Assembly (NCBI GenBank): GCA_937908115.1
Contig: CALEQZ010000019.1
Location: forward strand, 1 to 64,000
Source of the DNA: an uncultured Alcaligenaceae bacterium
GTDB taxonomy: Bacteria > Pseudomonadota > Gammaproteobacteria > Burkholderiales > Burkholderiaceae_B
Direction of reading: 5' to 3'
Length of the DNA: 64,000 nt
Shown one piece after another: positions 24,995 through 34,538 of this stretch (positions are counted from its first letter, which is position 1; each line of letters starts with the position of its first letter). A program made the position numbers and the translations under genes. The notes beneath the pieces are model-generated. The model had not been told where the DNA came from. It saw nothing but the letters and a program-made list of their open reading frames with translations, and ran no database searches.

Positions 24995-26429
24995 TCATTG
25001 CCCACCTGATCAACCATCTGTACCAGGGCGACCTGTTCGACGCCGTGCAGCAGGCGGTGCGCCGCCTGCACGGCGCCTACGCCATCGCCGTGTTCTGCGG
25101 CGACGAGCCACATCGGGTGGTGGGCGCCCGGCAAGGGTCACCGCTGGTGGTGGGCCTTGGGTCCAACGAGAACTTCCTCGCCTCGGACGCCCTGGCGCTG
25201 GCGGGCACGACCGACCAGATCATCTACCTGGAAGACGGCGACGTCGTCGACCTGCAGCTCAACCGTGTATGGGTCGTCGACGCCGCCGGCAAGGCGGTCG
25301 AGCGCAAGGTGCATACCGTGCATGTGCATAGCGGCGCGGCCGAGCTTGGCCCGTACCGGCATTTCATGCAAAAGGAAATCTTCGAGCAGCCGCGCGCCGT
25401 GGGCGATACGCTGCAGGACATCGAAGGCGTCAGTCCCGAGCTGTTCGGCGACGGCGCCTACCAGGTGTTCAAGGAGACCGAGTCGGTGCTGATCCTGGCC
25501 TGCGGGACCAGCCACTATGCCGGCATGACGGCCAAGTACTGGATCGAATCACTGGCCCAGATCCCGGTCGCGGTGGAGATCGCCAGCGAATACCGCTACC
25601 GCGACAGCGTGCCCAACCCGCGCACGCTGGTGGTGACGATTTCCCAGTCGGGCGAGACGGCCGATACGCTGGCCGCGCTCAAGCACGCGCGTGGGCTGGG
25701 CATGAAAAACACGCTGACCATCTGCAACGTGGCCACCAGCGCGATGGTGCGCGAATGCAAGCTGAGCTACATCACGCGTGCGGGCGTGGAAATCGGCGTG
25801 GCCTCGACCAAGGCCTTTACCACCCAGCTGACCGCGCTGTTCTTGCTGGCGCTGGCGCTGGCGCAGACGCGCGGCCGCCTGGACGACCAGGCCGAGGCCG
25901 AGCACTTGAAGGCGCTGCGCCACCTGCCCGTGGCGATCAGCTCGGTGCTGGCGCTCGAGCCCCAGATCATGGCCTGGGCCGACCGCTTCGCCAGCAAGGA
26001 GAATGCGCTCTTCCTGGGACGGGGCCTGCACTATCCGATCGCTTTGGAAGGCGCGCTAAAGCTGAAGGAAATCAGCTACATCCACGCCGAAGCCTATCCG
26101 GCCGGTGAGCTCAAGCACGGTCCGCTGGCGTTGGTCACCGACCAGATGCCCGTGGTGACCATTGCGCCCAACGACGCGCTGCTCGAAAAGCTCAAGTCCA
26201 ACATGCAGGAAGTGCGCGCGCGCGGCGGTGAGCTGTACGTGTTCGCCGACGCCGACACGCGCATCCAGAGTGCCGACGGCACGCACGTGATCCGCATGCC
26301 CGAGCATTACGGGCTGCTCTCGCCCATCCTGCATACCGTGCCGCTGCAATTGCTGGCCTATCACACGGCCTGCGCGCGTGGCACCGACGTGGACAAGCCG
26401 CGCAATTTGGCCAAGAGCGTGACGGTGGA
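24995..26429 (+). repeat. 1,435-bp direct repeat, second copy
   Basis: This is the match of 13912-15346, in the same orientation and 11,083 bases away. Recombination between the copies would delete the block and leave one intact glmS. Confidence 0.95.
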
Positions 26430-26433
26430 ATAA
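24995..26433 (+). pseudogene. glmS: Second, 5'-truncated copy of glmS
   Basis: This copy lacks the first 131 codons, including Cys2 and most of the glutaminase active site, but keeps the rest of the glutaminase domain, both SIS domains and the C-terminus. The encoded residues equal those of the intact gene from LINHLYQGD to SVTVE; only the stop differs (TAA instead of TAG). The frame is open upstream into unrelated DNA to about 24343, so a fusion could be translated, but no convincing start exists. It could not make ammonia from glutamine. It marks the right end of the first inserted block. Confidence 0.93.
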
Positions 26434-26860
26434 ACGCCTGCGCCGGCTGCACAGGCACCGCGTTGGCCGAGCGGCCGCGGGCAGGCCTTGCTTGCCTTCC
26501 GTCTGACTGAATATCCCGGCCGCTGGCCCCATTGCGGTGGGGTTCGCGGGCTCTTGCCGCTTACCGTGCGATGCCTGCGCGACGCATGCCACGCACCGCA
26601 TTGCGCAGCCCTAGGACGCCCCGATCGAGTAGCAAGGGCCGAGACGTGCGTGAGCAATGCCGCGGCCGGATTGGTGTCTTCCAACAATTCCGCTGTGCGG
26701 AATTGCTTTTCGCCAATTTCGTTGACGCTGGGCGAGCTGCTGCTTATCTTTGACGGCGACACTGTGCCCTGCCGCGAGCGACCATAGTTCGCACTAGCCA
26801 CGCCAGGTGAATCCGCCAGTCCGGTGGGGCAGTCAACCAGAACGATTCAAGGAGACAGCC
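26434..26860. other. Gap between glmS copy 2 and the TRAP operon
   Basis: These 427 bases contain no gene I can support. Open frames exist on both strands but show no family motifs. The TRAP operon promoter should lie in the last 100 bases. Confidence 0.5.
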
Positions 26861-27841
26861 ATGTTCCGTCGTCTGCTTCTGTGTGCGGCTGCCACGGCCA
26901 CCCTGCTTGCGGGGGCCAGCGCACAAGCCAAGAATTTCACGATCCTGTCGAGCTGGGATGCCAGCTACAACGCCGTGCCGGTGTTCGTGGATGCCTTCAT
27001 CGCCAAGCTGAAGGAACAATCCAATGGCGAACTTACGGCCGAAATGCGCGGCCCCGAAACGGTGCCGCCTTTCGAACAACTGCAACCCGTATCCAGCGGC
27101 TTGTTCGATTTTCTGTTCACACACGGTGCCTATCACTTGGGCGAGACGGGAATGGGCTTTGCGCTGGATGCCATGAAGGATGATCCGGTCGCACGGCGCG
27201 AAAGCGGGGTCTATGAACTGATCGACAAGCACTACAACGCGCGCGGACTGAAATTGATCGGCGTGTTTTCCTCGGCTTCGGGCTACCACTTCCTGCTGCG
27301 CGAGCCCATCGGCGCCGATGGTGCGCTCAAAGGCCGGAAGATCCGCGCGTCGGCCACCTACCACGACATGGTCGAACAGCTGCAGGGCGCCGTGGTTTCG
27401 TTGCCAGCCAGCGAGATTTACTCCGCGCTCGAACGTCGCGTGGTGGATGGCGCGGCTTGGCCCGTGTTCGGCGCCATGGAGTCGCGCTGGTATGAGGTTT
27501 CCGAGTACATGACGCGTCCGACCTTCGGTGTCACCAACCAAATCCTGTTCATGAACCTGGATGCCTGGGAGGCGCTCTCGGACAAGCAGCAAAAGGTCAT
27601 CCTCGAGGTGGCGCGCGAGCTCGAGGTGTCCGGTCGCAAGGTCTTCGAAAATCTCTGGGAAAAAGAGGATGCCGCCATGCAGGCGGCCGGCCTGAAGATC
27701 ACGCAGTTCGGCCCGGAAATTGCTCCCAAGGTCGATGCGATCTTTGCGGCTGGCGTCTGGAAGCAGGTCAAGGCACGTTCCGGTCCCGACGGCGAGGCCC
27801 TTCACAAGCTGGCCGTCGAGAAGGGGTTGACGAGTCAATGA
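26861..27841 (+). CDS. TRAP transporter solute-binding protein (DctP family)
   Basis: A 326-residue periplasmic receptor with a Sec signal (MFRRLLLCAAATATLLAGASAQA). The DctP domain shows PEVYSAL-like PASEIYSALERRVVDGAAWP and a ligand-contact region around KIRASATYHDMVEQLQGAVVSLP, where an Arg (KIRAS) usually binds the carboxylate of the ligand. AAGGAGAC precedes the ATG. It overlaps the next gene by four bases (ATGA), so all three transporter parts are translationally coupled. The carboxylate ligand is presumably the substrate of the CoA pathway encoded next to it. Confidence 0.92.
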   Translation: MFRRLLLCAAATATLLAGASAQAKNFTILSSWDASYNAVPVFVDAFIAKLKEQSNGELTAEMRGPETVPPFEQLQPVSSGLFDFLFTHGAYHLGETGMGFALDAMKDDPVARRESGVYELIDKHYNARGLKLIGVFSSASGYHFLLREPIGADGALKGRKIRASATYHDMVEQLQGAVVSLPASEIYSALERRVVDGAAWPVFGAMESRWYEVSEYMTRPTFGVTNQILFMNLDAWEALSDKQQKVILEVARELEVSGRKVFENLWEKEDAAMQAAGLKITQFGPEIAPKVDAIFAAGVWKQVKARSGPDGEALHKLAVEKGLTSQ

Positions 27842-28389
27842 TGCGCCCGGGTCTTTGCAAGCTTGGGTCGCCCGTGATCGGCGCGCTGACCGCGTTGCAT
27901 GACGCGGTCACGCGCCTGACATTTGCCGTGTCCGTGGCGGCTGCGGCGTACCTGACGTTGATGCTGGCGGTCGAAGTGATCACGCGGTACGCGCTCAAGG
28001 CGCCCACCGGCTGGATTCCCGATACCGCATCGGTCAGTTTTGCGCTGATCACCTTCATGGGTGCACCCATGCTCGCCTGGAAGCACGGGCACGTCAACAT
28101 GGACATCGTGGTCAAGTGCATGCCTGCGGGCATGGCACGGTGGGTGCAAAGGTTCGTCTACCTGTTGTCGGCGGCGGCATGCCTGTTGACCGCTTGGTTC
28201 GGCTACGGAGAGCTATTGCGGCTCATCCGCCGCAACGTGATGATGATCGCCGTAACGCCCATTCCGAAGTGGTGGCTCATGGCGGCCATCGTGTATTGCC
28301 TATCCAGCATGGGCATCTACTTCATTAGGCATTTGTGCGCCACCTTTTGCCCGCCGGGTGGAATCGAGGGTTCGAGCGAGGCCGCGTGA
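27838..28389 (+). CDS. TRAP transporter small permease (DctQ family)
   Basis: A 183-residue membrane protein with four predicted helices. LMLAVEVITRYALKAPTGWIPDTASVSF is typical of DctQ, with the conserved R-Y followed by a helix break. It starts on the ATGA of the receptor gene and its stop overlaps the large permease start by one base. It forms the membrane complex with DctM. Confidence 0.9.
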   Translation: MMRPGLCKLGSPVIGALTALHDAVTRLTFAVSVAAAAYLTLMLAVEVITRYALKAPTGWIPDTASVSFALITFMGAPMLAWKHGHVNMDIVVKCMPAGMARWVQRFVYLLSAAACLLTAWFGYGELLRLIRRNVMMIAVTPIPKWWLMAAIVYCLSSMGIYFIRHLCATFCPPGGIEGSSEAA

Positions 28390-29696
28390 TGGAATGGCAT
28401 GTACTGATTGCGGCGGCGGTGGCGCTCATGCTCCTGCTTTTCGCCAGCGGGCTGCCGATTTTCCTGTCTTTCCTCGTGCTGAACCTGGCAAGCCTTTACT
28501 ACCTGTCGGGCAGCTTCAAGGGGGTGCTGCTGGTGGTGAACTCGATGTTCGACACCGGTACCAGCCTGTCGTTGGCCGCCATACCGCTGTTCATATTGCT
28601 GGGCGAAATCCTGTTCAGGTCCAGTGCCGTGAATGTCATGTTCGACGCCGTCGACGCCGTGGTGGGTGCGGTGCGGGCGCGTCTGTACATCGTGAGCGTC
28701 TTGCTTTCCACGATATTCGGGGCGTTGTCGGGATCGGCAATGGCCGTCGCCGCGATGATGGGCGCATCGCTGCTGCCCGAGATGGAAAGGCGAGGCTACC
28801 AGAAGCGCCTTTCCCTGGAGTCCATATTGGGCGGGTCGACGCTGGCTCCCATCATCCCGCCCAGCGTGATGGCGGTGGTGCTGGCCATCCTGGCGAGCGT
28901 GTCCGTGTCTCGCCTGTTGATCGCTGGCATCCTGCCCGGATTGCTGCTGGCCGCTGTCCTGTTTGCCTACGTGGTTATCCGCGTTAAGCTCGACCCGGAC
29001 CTTGCGCCGCCGGTCGACGAATCGACCCGGTTCACGACGGCGCAGCGCATGCGCCTGGTGGCGCGGGCAGCGCCCTTCTTGTGCATCATCGTGGCCATCC
29101 TCGTGCTGATCATCGCCGGTGCGGGAACACCGACGGAGGCCGCCGCGGTCGGGTGCGTGGTGGCCGCAGTGATCTGCTCGATTTTTGCCACCCTGCGCTG
29201 GTCGACACTCTGGCAGGCGCTGCGATCCACGGCGCACACCACCGCCATGATCATGGCCATCATGGTGTGCTCGGTGTCGTTCAGCCAGGTGCTGAACATG
29301 AGCGGGGTCACCGTCAATCTGGTCAAGGCCGTGACGGCACTCGACTGGCCGGCCGCCATCATGTTTGTCCTGCTGATGGGCTTGGGGTTCATCCTGTGCA
29401 TGTTCATCGACCAGATCGCGGTCATGATCCTGCTCGTGCCTTTGTACAAGCCCATTATTGCGGCGCTGGGCTTCGAGCCCGTCTGGTTTTGGGCGATCTT
29501 CCTGGTGATCATGGCGCTGGGCAATGTGACGCCGCCCTTCGGCTACACGCTGTTTGCGTTGCAAGGTGCCGCGCGTGGCACCAAGATCCAGGAGTTGTAC
29601 TGGGCTTCGTATCCAGTGACGCTGCTGTACTTTGCCGTCATCGCGGTATTGGCGCTGTTTCCTGGGATCGTCATGTTTTTGCCCTCGCTGATGTAG
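28389..29696 (+). CDS. TRAP transporter large permease (DctM family)
   Basis: A 435-residue integral membrane protein with about twelve helices that carries out Na+-coupled transport. Family motifs include LSGSAMAVAAMMGASLLPEM, GGSTLAPIIPPSVMAVVLA, GAGTPTEAAAVGC and LGNVTPPFGYTLFALQG. The start ATG at 28389 overlaps the DctQ stop (TGATG). The SDR gene follows after 54 bases, linking transport and catabolism. Confidence 0.94.
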   Translation: MEWHVLIAAAVALMLLLFASGLPIFLSFLVLNLASLYYLSGSFKGVLLVVNSMFDTGTSLSLAAIPLFILLGEILFRSSAVNVMFDAVDAVVGAVRARLYIVSVLLSTIFGALSGSAMAVAAMMGASLLPEMERRGYQKRLSLESILGGSTLAPIIPPSVMAVVLAILASVSVSRLLIAGILPGLLLAAVLFAYVVIRVKLDPDLAPPVDESTRFTTAQRMRLVARAAPFLCIIVAILVLIIAGAGTPTEAAAVGCVVAAVICSIFATLRWSTLWQALRSTAHTTAMIMAIMVCSVSFSQVLNMSGVTVNLVKAVTALDWPAAIMFVLLMGLGFILCMFIDQIAVMILLVPLYKPIIAALGFEPVWFWAIFLVIMALGNVTPPFGYTLFALQGAARGTKIQELYWASYPVTLLYFAVIAVLALFPGIVMFLPSLM

Positions 29697-29750
29697 GGGC
29701 GGGCGGACTTCGCCCGGCCGGGCCGGGTGGGAGCGAAAGAGAATACGGAT

Positions 29751-30530
29751 ATGGATCTTGGAATTGCCGGACTCAATGCGCTGATCCTTGGGGGATCCAG
29801 GGGCCTGGGCTTTGCCTGTGCGCAGGCGTTGGCTGCAGAAGGGGTGCGAGTGGCCATTTGCGGGCGTGATCGCGAATATGCCGAACGGCAGGCGGCCACG
29901 CTGAATCCCGAGTCCTTCGGGATAGCCGGGGACGTTTCCGACCCCGCTTCGCGCAAGGCGATCGTCGAGGCCTGCTATGCGCGCATGGGACGCATCGACA
30001 TCCTGGTGACCAATGCCGGCGGGCCGCCACCCGGTCCGGTCGAATCCCATGCACCGGAAACGTGGCTGGCCGCTCTCCAGGCCAACATGTTGTCGGCCAT
30101 CGACTTCGCCACCATGGTGTTGCCAAGAATGAAGGAGGCGGGCTTCGGGCGGATCGTGAACATCACATCGTTCACGGTGCGCGAACCATACCCCAACATG
30201 GGCCTGGCGACCGGCGTGCGCGCCGGCCTGACGGGTGCCATGGCCAGCCTGGCGGCAGAAGTGGCGCCGTATGGCGTCACCGTCAACAACCTGCTGCCCG
30301 GGCTCATGGATACGGGCGCCCTGGTGCGCGTGTACCGGGCGCAATCCGAGCGCGAAGGTATCAGCATGGAGGCTGCGAAGCAGCGAATGGCCGATTCCGT
30401 GCCCATGAAACGGCTGGGCACGGCAGAGGATTTCGGGGCTGTTTGCGCGTTCCTGTGCTCGCGCCAGGCGTCGTACATGACGGGGCAGAACGTGACCGTC
30501 GACGGCGGCCTAGTGAAGAGTCTTCTGTAA
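29751..30530 (+). CDS. SDR-like protein lacking the catalytic Tyr and Lys
   Basis: A 259-residue short-chain dehydrogenase fold protein. The nucleotide loop GGSRGLG (about residues 14-20) and NAGG are present, and the fold continues to MTGQNVTVDGG. At the active site, where YxxxK should follow the Ser of VNITSF, the sequence reads LATGVRAGL, with Ala for Tyr and Arg for Lys. This resembles the divergent FabG-like group that lacks the usual tetrad. It may use another chemistry or only bind. It lies between the TRAP genes and the acyl-CoA dehydrogenase gene. Confidence 0.85.
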   Translation: MDLGIAGLNALILGGSRGLGFACAQALAAEGVRVAICGRDREYAERQAATLNPESFGIAGDVSDPASRKAIVEACYARMGRIDILVTNAGGPPPGPVESHAPETWLAALQANMLSAIDFATMVLPRMKEAGFGRIVNITSFTVREPYPNMGLATGVRAGLTGAMASLAAEVAPYGVTVNNLLPGLMDTGALVRVYRAQSEREGISMEAAKQRMADSVPMKRLGTAEDFGAVCAFLCSRQASYMTGQNVTVDGGLVKSLL

Positions 30531-30542
30531 CGAGGCGGGGGA

Positions 30543-32030
30543 ATGAAGGTAAGTACGATCGGCGTCGTCGGCGCCGGTGCCATGGGGAGTGGCATCGCCC
30601 AGGTTGCGGCGGTGGGAGGCATGGCCGTCCTCATCCACGATGCGCGCGCAGGTGCGGCCGCGCAGGCGTGCGCGCGCATCGTGGAGCAGCTACGCCGGCG
30701 CGTGGAGTCCGGCAAGCTCGCGGCCGAAGTCCTCGCACGAGCCGAATCCTTGCTGCGTCCCGTGGAAACGGTCGCGGACCTTGCCAATTGCGACCTGGTC
30801 ATCGAGGCGGTGCTAGAGGACCTGTCGGTCAAGCGCCAGGTGTTCCAGGAACTGGAGGCCGTCGTGCGCGACGATGCCGTGCTGGCGTCCAACACGTCCT
30901 CCATTCCCATTGGCGCCCTGGCCGCCACATGCCGGCGCAAGCAACGCATTGCCGGCATGCACTTCTTCAATCCGGTGCCGGTGATGAAGCTGGTGGAGAT
31001 CATTCCTGGCCCGGAAACCGACGAGGCCGTGATGGCTTGCCTGGTGGAAACGGGTAAGCGCATGGGGCGCGTACCAGTGCGTGTGCGCGACACGCCAGGG
31101 TTCCTGGTGAACTTCGGCGGGCGCGCGTATCCCACGGAGGGGTTGGCCGTCTTGCAGGAAGGCGTGGCCACGCCGGCCCAGATCGATGCGATCATGCGCG
31201 ATGCGTACGGATTTCGTATGGGACCGTTCGAGCTCATGGACCTGACCGGCATGGACGTGAATTATCCGGTGAGCCGCTTCATCCATGAATGCCAGTCGTA
31301 TGATCCTCGGCTGCGCACGACGCCCTTGCACCGGTACATGATGGAAAGCCAGCAGCTGGGCAGAAAGACCGGCCGAGGCTTCTTCGACTACGCAGACGGC
31401 GCCGAGACCCCCTCTGCAGATACGGCGACCGGCGCCAGCCCCGCCGGCCAGGTGTTCGTCCACGGCGAGGATCCTGTCCTGGACGCCTTGGTGGCTTTGG
31501 CTGGCGTACGCCGGCTGGCCCGGGACGACGGGGCATCGCCCATCCTGGCATCCCTACGCGGCGATGACTGCAGCGCCTATGCGGCAGCGCATGGTCTAGA
31601 CCACCGTCGCCTTGTCGCCATCGATACGCTGGGAAGCACGGATGTGCGCCTGACGCTCATGTGCGCACCGGGAGCGGATGCGGGGTGCCGCGATAGCGTC
31701 GTGGCGATTTTCCAGCCGTTGCGCAAGATCACGCTCATCAATGATTCGCCCGGTTTCGTCGGGCAGCGCATCGTCGCGATGGTAGGCAACCTGGGCTGCG
31801 AAATGGCACAGATGCGCATCGCGGCGGTCGACGACATAGACTGCGCCATGCGCCTGGGGCTGAACTACCCAAAGGGGCCTATCGAGCTGGTCGATACCTA
31901 CGGCTGCAAGACGATGTACGGCATACTGGAACGGGTGCAGGCGCTGACGGGTGACGACCGCTATCGCCCCAGTGCGTGGCTGCGCAGGCGCGCGCAACTC
32001 GGGTTGCCGGCGGCAACCCCCGACGCCTGA
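30543..32030 (+). CDS. 3-hydroxyacyl-CoA dehydrogenase, PaaH-like, with duplicated C-terminal domain
   Basis: A 495-residue enzyme that oxidises 3-hydroxyacyl-CoA to 3-ketoacyl-CoA with NAD. The N-terminal Rossmann domain has GVVGAGAMGSGIAQ; ASNTSSIPI and the catalytic His-Glu pair in GMHFFNPVPVMKLVEI follow; the first helical domain ends about residue 285. A second 3HCDH domain (DSPGFVGQRIVAMVGNLGCEMA to LVDTYGC) follows, as in PaaH-type 3-hydroxyadipyl-CoA dehydrogenases. It is 12 bases after the SDR gene. The length matches the PaaH group (about 475-505). Confidence 0.92.
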   Translation: MKVSTIGVVGAGAMGSGIAQVAAVGGMAVLIHDARAGAAAQACARIVEQLRRRVESGKLAAEVLARAESLLRPVETVADLANCDLVIEAVLEDLSVKRQVFQELEAVVRDDAVLASNTSSIPIGALAATCRRKQRIAGMHFFNPVPVMKLVEIIPGPETDEAVMACLVETGKRMGRVPVRVRDTPGFLVNFGGRAYPTEGLAVLQEGVATPAQIDAIMRDAYGFRMGPFELMDLTGMDVNYPVSRFIHECQSYDPRLRTTPLHRYMMESQQLGRKTGRGFFDYADGAETPSADTATGASPAGQVFVHGEDPVLDALVALAGVRRLARDDGASPILASLRGDDCSAYAAAHGLDHRRLVAIDTLGSTDVRLTLMCAPGADAGCRDSVVAIFQPLRKITLINDSPGFVGQRIVAMVGNLGCEMAQMRIAAVDDIDCAMRLGLNYPKGPIELVDTYGCKTMYGILERVQALTGDDRYRPSAWLRRRAQLGLPAATPDA

Positions 32031-32067
32031 GGAAAGAAAACCCGGCAGGTGGTCGGCGCCTGCGAGG

Positions 32068-32841
32068 TTACGTCCGTCTCGGACCACCCGTGATGGAAAC
32101 CGGCCCCAATGCCTGGGCGGCCTTGACCAGGACAGGCGCGAGCTCGTTGCGCATCCGTTCTTCGCTGACACTGCCGGTGGAGACGGGCATTGTCAGCGCC
32201 ATCAGCTGGTCCTGCCAGATCACCGGGACGGCAAGGCCGCCGATGCCTTCTTGCCACAGGTTGCGTGCCAATGCATAACCGTGCTTGGCGCATTGGCGCA
32301 GTACTTGATTGAAAGGCCTGATGTCTTCGCCATGTTTTTTCAGTTGATTGGACAGGCGCGTCAGCAGCGACCAGCGCTTGCGTTCCGGCAGGGCGGATAC
32401 GATGGCGGCGCCGGCCGCCGAAACATTGATGCGCAGCCGGCCGCCGGTCGAAAGGCGCACGGCCACCAAGTTGGCGCCGACGACGACTTCCACGAAAGAG
32501 ATGTGCAGGCCATCCAAGATCGCTAGCGCGGCGGTTTCGCCAGTCTGCTCGCTGATGTCCCGCAGGTAGGGCCGCGCGCGATCCAAGAAAGACATGCTGG
32601 ACAGGACGGGATAGCCCAGCGCGAGGTTCTTGGGCGTCAGTTCATACGTGCGCTGGCTGGCGTGGCGCCGGATGTAGCCCAACTGCGTGAGCGTGTAAGT
32701 GAGCCGGCTGACCGAAGAAGGAGGCAGGCCGGTCATGCGCGCCAGCTCGCCGTTGCCGAGCGGCTTGTTGGCCTTCGAAAGGCATTCCAGCACGTTCAAT
32801 CCGCGTGCAAGGACGTCAATGAACTGGCGGTCTTTTGTCAT
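32068..32841 (-). CDS. IclR family transcriptional regulator
   Basis: A 257-residue regulator with the winged-helix domain at about residues 5-65 (LNVLECLSKANKPLGNGELARMTGLPPSSVSRLTYTL in the genome, helix-turn-helix at the PSSVSRL segment) and an effector domain containing LVAVRLSTGGRLRINVSAAGAA. It is divergent from the acyl-CoA synthetase gene and convergent with the dehydrogenase gene. It is the only regulator in block 2 and most likely controls both halves of the pathway through sites upstream of 33009. Confidence 0.93.
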   Translation of the reverse strand: MTKDRQFIDVLARGLNVLECLSKANKPLGNGELARMTGLPPSSVSRLTYTLTQLGYIRRHASQRTYELTPKNLALGYPVLSSMSFLDRARPYLRDISEQTGETAALAILDGLHISFVEVVVGANLVAVRLSTGGRLRINVSAAGAAIVSALPERKRWSLLTRLSNQLKKHGEDIRPFNQVLRQCAKHGYALARNLWQEGIGGLAVPVIWQDQLMALTMPVSTGSVSEERMRNELAPVLVKAAQALGPVSITGGPRRT

Positions 32842-32865
32842 GCCTGCATTCCCATTTTTCCGCTG

Positions 32866-32884
32866 TGCAGAATCGAATTTCGCA
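32866..32884. promoter_or_regulatory. Imperfect palindrome, possible IclR operator
   Basis: TGCAGAAT, CGA, ATTTCGCA: imperfect 8-bp arms, similar in form to IclR-family boxes, 25 bases upstream of the regulator start. A second pair, AAGATT (32895) and AATCTT (32917), lies next to it. Confidence 0.4.
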
Positions 32885-33008
32885 GATAGCCATTAAGATT
32901 ACCTTGTTTTGATCCAAATCTTGACGAGTGCTGCGTATCAGGGGTGACGTGGCCGAAGCCACGGCCTGCCGAAGACAGCACCTATGCCTACCGCGAGGAG
33001 ATAACCAC

Positions 33009-34538
33009 ATGCTTACCGGTGATATGTTGCGCCGCTCGGCGGAGCGTTTCCCGAATAAGCCAGCCGTGATTTGGGAAGGTCAGGTCCTGAGCTACCGGGA
33101 GCTCGACCAGGCCGCAAACCGCCTGGCAAACGCATTGCTGTCAGCAGGCATCCGAAAGGGCGAGAAGGTCGGCATCGTGTGCCGTAACCGAATCGAATAT
33201 CCGATCGTGTTCTTTGGCGTGGCGCGCACGGGTGCCGTCCTGGTCAATATCTCGACGCTGTACCAATCGGGCGACCTGGCCTATGTCCTGCAGAAGGCGG
33301 ATGTAACGACCTTGCTCTACGAGGATCTCTTCAACGACAAGGTCGACGCCGTGCGCGGCGGCCTGCCTTTGCTCAGGCAGTGCATCCGCATTGGCCGCGG
33401 CGGCGATGATGTCCTGTTCGATGACTTCATCTCGGGGGCCGACGCCAGCTACCCGGCGGTCGAACTGTCCATCGACGATCCGTTCTGCATGACCTACACG
33501 GGCGGCACGACAGGGCGTCCGAAGGGCGTGCTGTGCAGCCATCGCAACCGCTACATCACGGCGCACACCGTGGCGCTCGAAGAAGCGCTGGACGAGCGTG
33601 ATGTGATTGGCATCGTGACGCCCCTCTTTCACGTGGCGGCGCTCAATATCATGTTCCAGCCGGCCGTGCTGGTCGGTGCGACCTGCACACTGTTGACCAA
33701 GTGGGGTGTGCCCGCATTCAAGGAAATGGTGCGGAGTACGCAAATGACTGGCGTGTTCATGGTGCCGACCCAGGTCTCGATGGTGGTGACCGATCCCGAC
33801 TTCGATCCCGCGCCATATCGTAGTTGGAGGAAACTCGCATTTGCCGGCGCGCCCATGCCGGACTGGGTGCAGCGCGAGATGATGCGCCTGCTGCCGTCCG
33901 TCGAGATGACCCAGATCTACGGGCAGTCGGAAATGGGCGTGCTGACGGCGCTGCGATCCTGGTACCTGAAGGACAAGCTGGGTTCCGTGGGGCGGCAAGC
34001 CTACAACGTGGACGTGGCCCTGGTCGATACGCAAGGCAACCCGGTGCCGCCGGGCGTAGTGGGCGAAGTGGCCTCGCGCGGGCACAACGTCATGCTCGAG
34101 TACTACAACGAGCCGGAACAGACGGCCGCCTTCTGGCGTAACGGTTGGGCAGTAACGGGCGACTTGGCCGTCATGGACGAGGACGGTTTCATCACGCTGG
34201 TCGACCGGGCCAAGGACATGATCATATCGGGCGGTGAAAACATCTATCCGAAAGAGATCGAAAACGCCATCTACGATCTGCCCGAGGTGGCCGAGTGCGC
34301 CGTCTTCGGTATTCCTGATGACAAGTGGGGCGAGGTGCCTGCCGCTTATGTGTTGTTGCGAGAAGGTGCAACGCTGGCCGAGTCTGACATCGAAGCGCAT
34401 TGCGAGAAGGTCCTGGCGCGCTTCAAGCGGCCCAGGCTCATCAAGTTCGTCACGGAGTTCCCCAAGACGCCGATAGGAAAGATCCAGAAGAACCTGCTCC
34501 GGGAGAAATACTGGGTGGGACGGGAGAAGAAGATATGA
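33009..34538 (+). CDS. Acyl-CoA synthetase/AMP-dependent ligase
   Basis: A 509-residue adenylate-forming enzyme that activates a carboxylic acid to its CoA ester. Motif A3 is MTYTGGTTGRPKGV (about residues 162-175); IYGQSEMG is A5-like; TGDLAVMDEDGFITLVDRAKDMIISGGENIYPKEIE is A7-A8; the C-terminal lysine is in KTPIGKIQKN. A GAGGAG ribosome site precedes the ATG at 33009. It overlaps the enoyl-CoA hydratase start (ATGA). It is the entry step of the block 2 pathway, and the substrate would be the acid brought in by the TRAP system. Confidence 0.93.
   Translation: MLTGDMLRRSAERFPNKPAVIWEGQVLSYRELDQAANRLANALLSAGIRKGEKVGIVCRNRIEYPIVFFGVARTGAVLVNISTLYQSGDLAYVLQKADVTTLLYEDLFNDKVDAVRGGLPLLRQCIRIGRGGDDVLFDDFISGADASYPAVELSIDDPFCMTYTGGTTGRPKGVLCSHRNRYITAHTVALEEALDERDVIGIVTPLFHVAALNIMFQPAVLVGATCTLLTKWGVPAFKEMVRSTQMTGVFMVPTQVSMVVTDPDFDPAPYRSWRKLAFAGAPMPDWVQREMMRLLPSVEMTQIYGQSEMGVLTALRSWYLKDKLGSVGRQAYNVDVALVDTQGNPVPPGVVGEVASRGHNVMLEYYNEPEQTAAFWRNGWAVTGDLAVMDEDGFITLVDRAKDMIISGGENIYPKEIENAIYDLPEVAECAVFGIPDDKWGEVPAAYVLLREGATLAESDIEAHCEKVLARFKRPRLIKFVTEFPKTPIGKIQKNLLREKYWVGREKKI

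Noticed and set aside
13912..26429. Composite transposon with glmS repeats as ends
   Set aside because: The repeats contain no transposase and have no inverted ends; they are simply gene sequence.
24343..26433. 696-codon frame joining unrelated DNA to the glmS copy
   Set aside because: The first 210 codons have no homology or start signal and overlap the SMP-30 gene and the desulfhydrase fragment; the frame is open only because of base composition.
26361..26801. 146-codon minus-strand frame after the second glmS copy
   Set aside because: Its C-terminal part is antisense glmS and the rest has no motif; there is no ribosome site.
28317..30344. Open frame of 675 codons antisense to dctM and the SDR gene
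   Set aside because: A compositional shadow of the dctM and SDR genes without domain or start signal.
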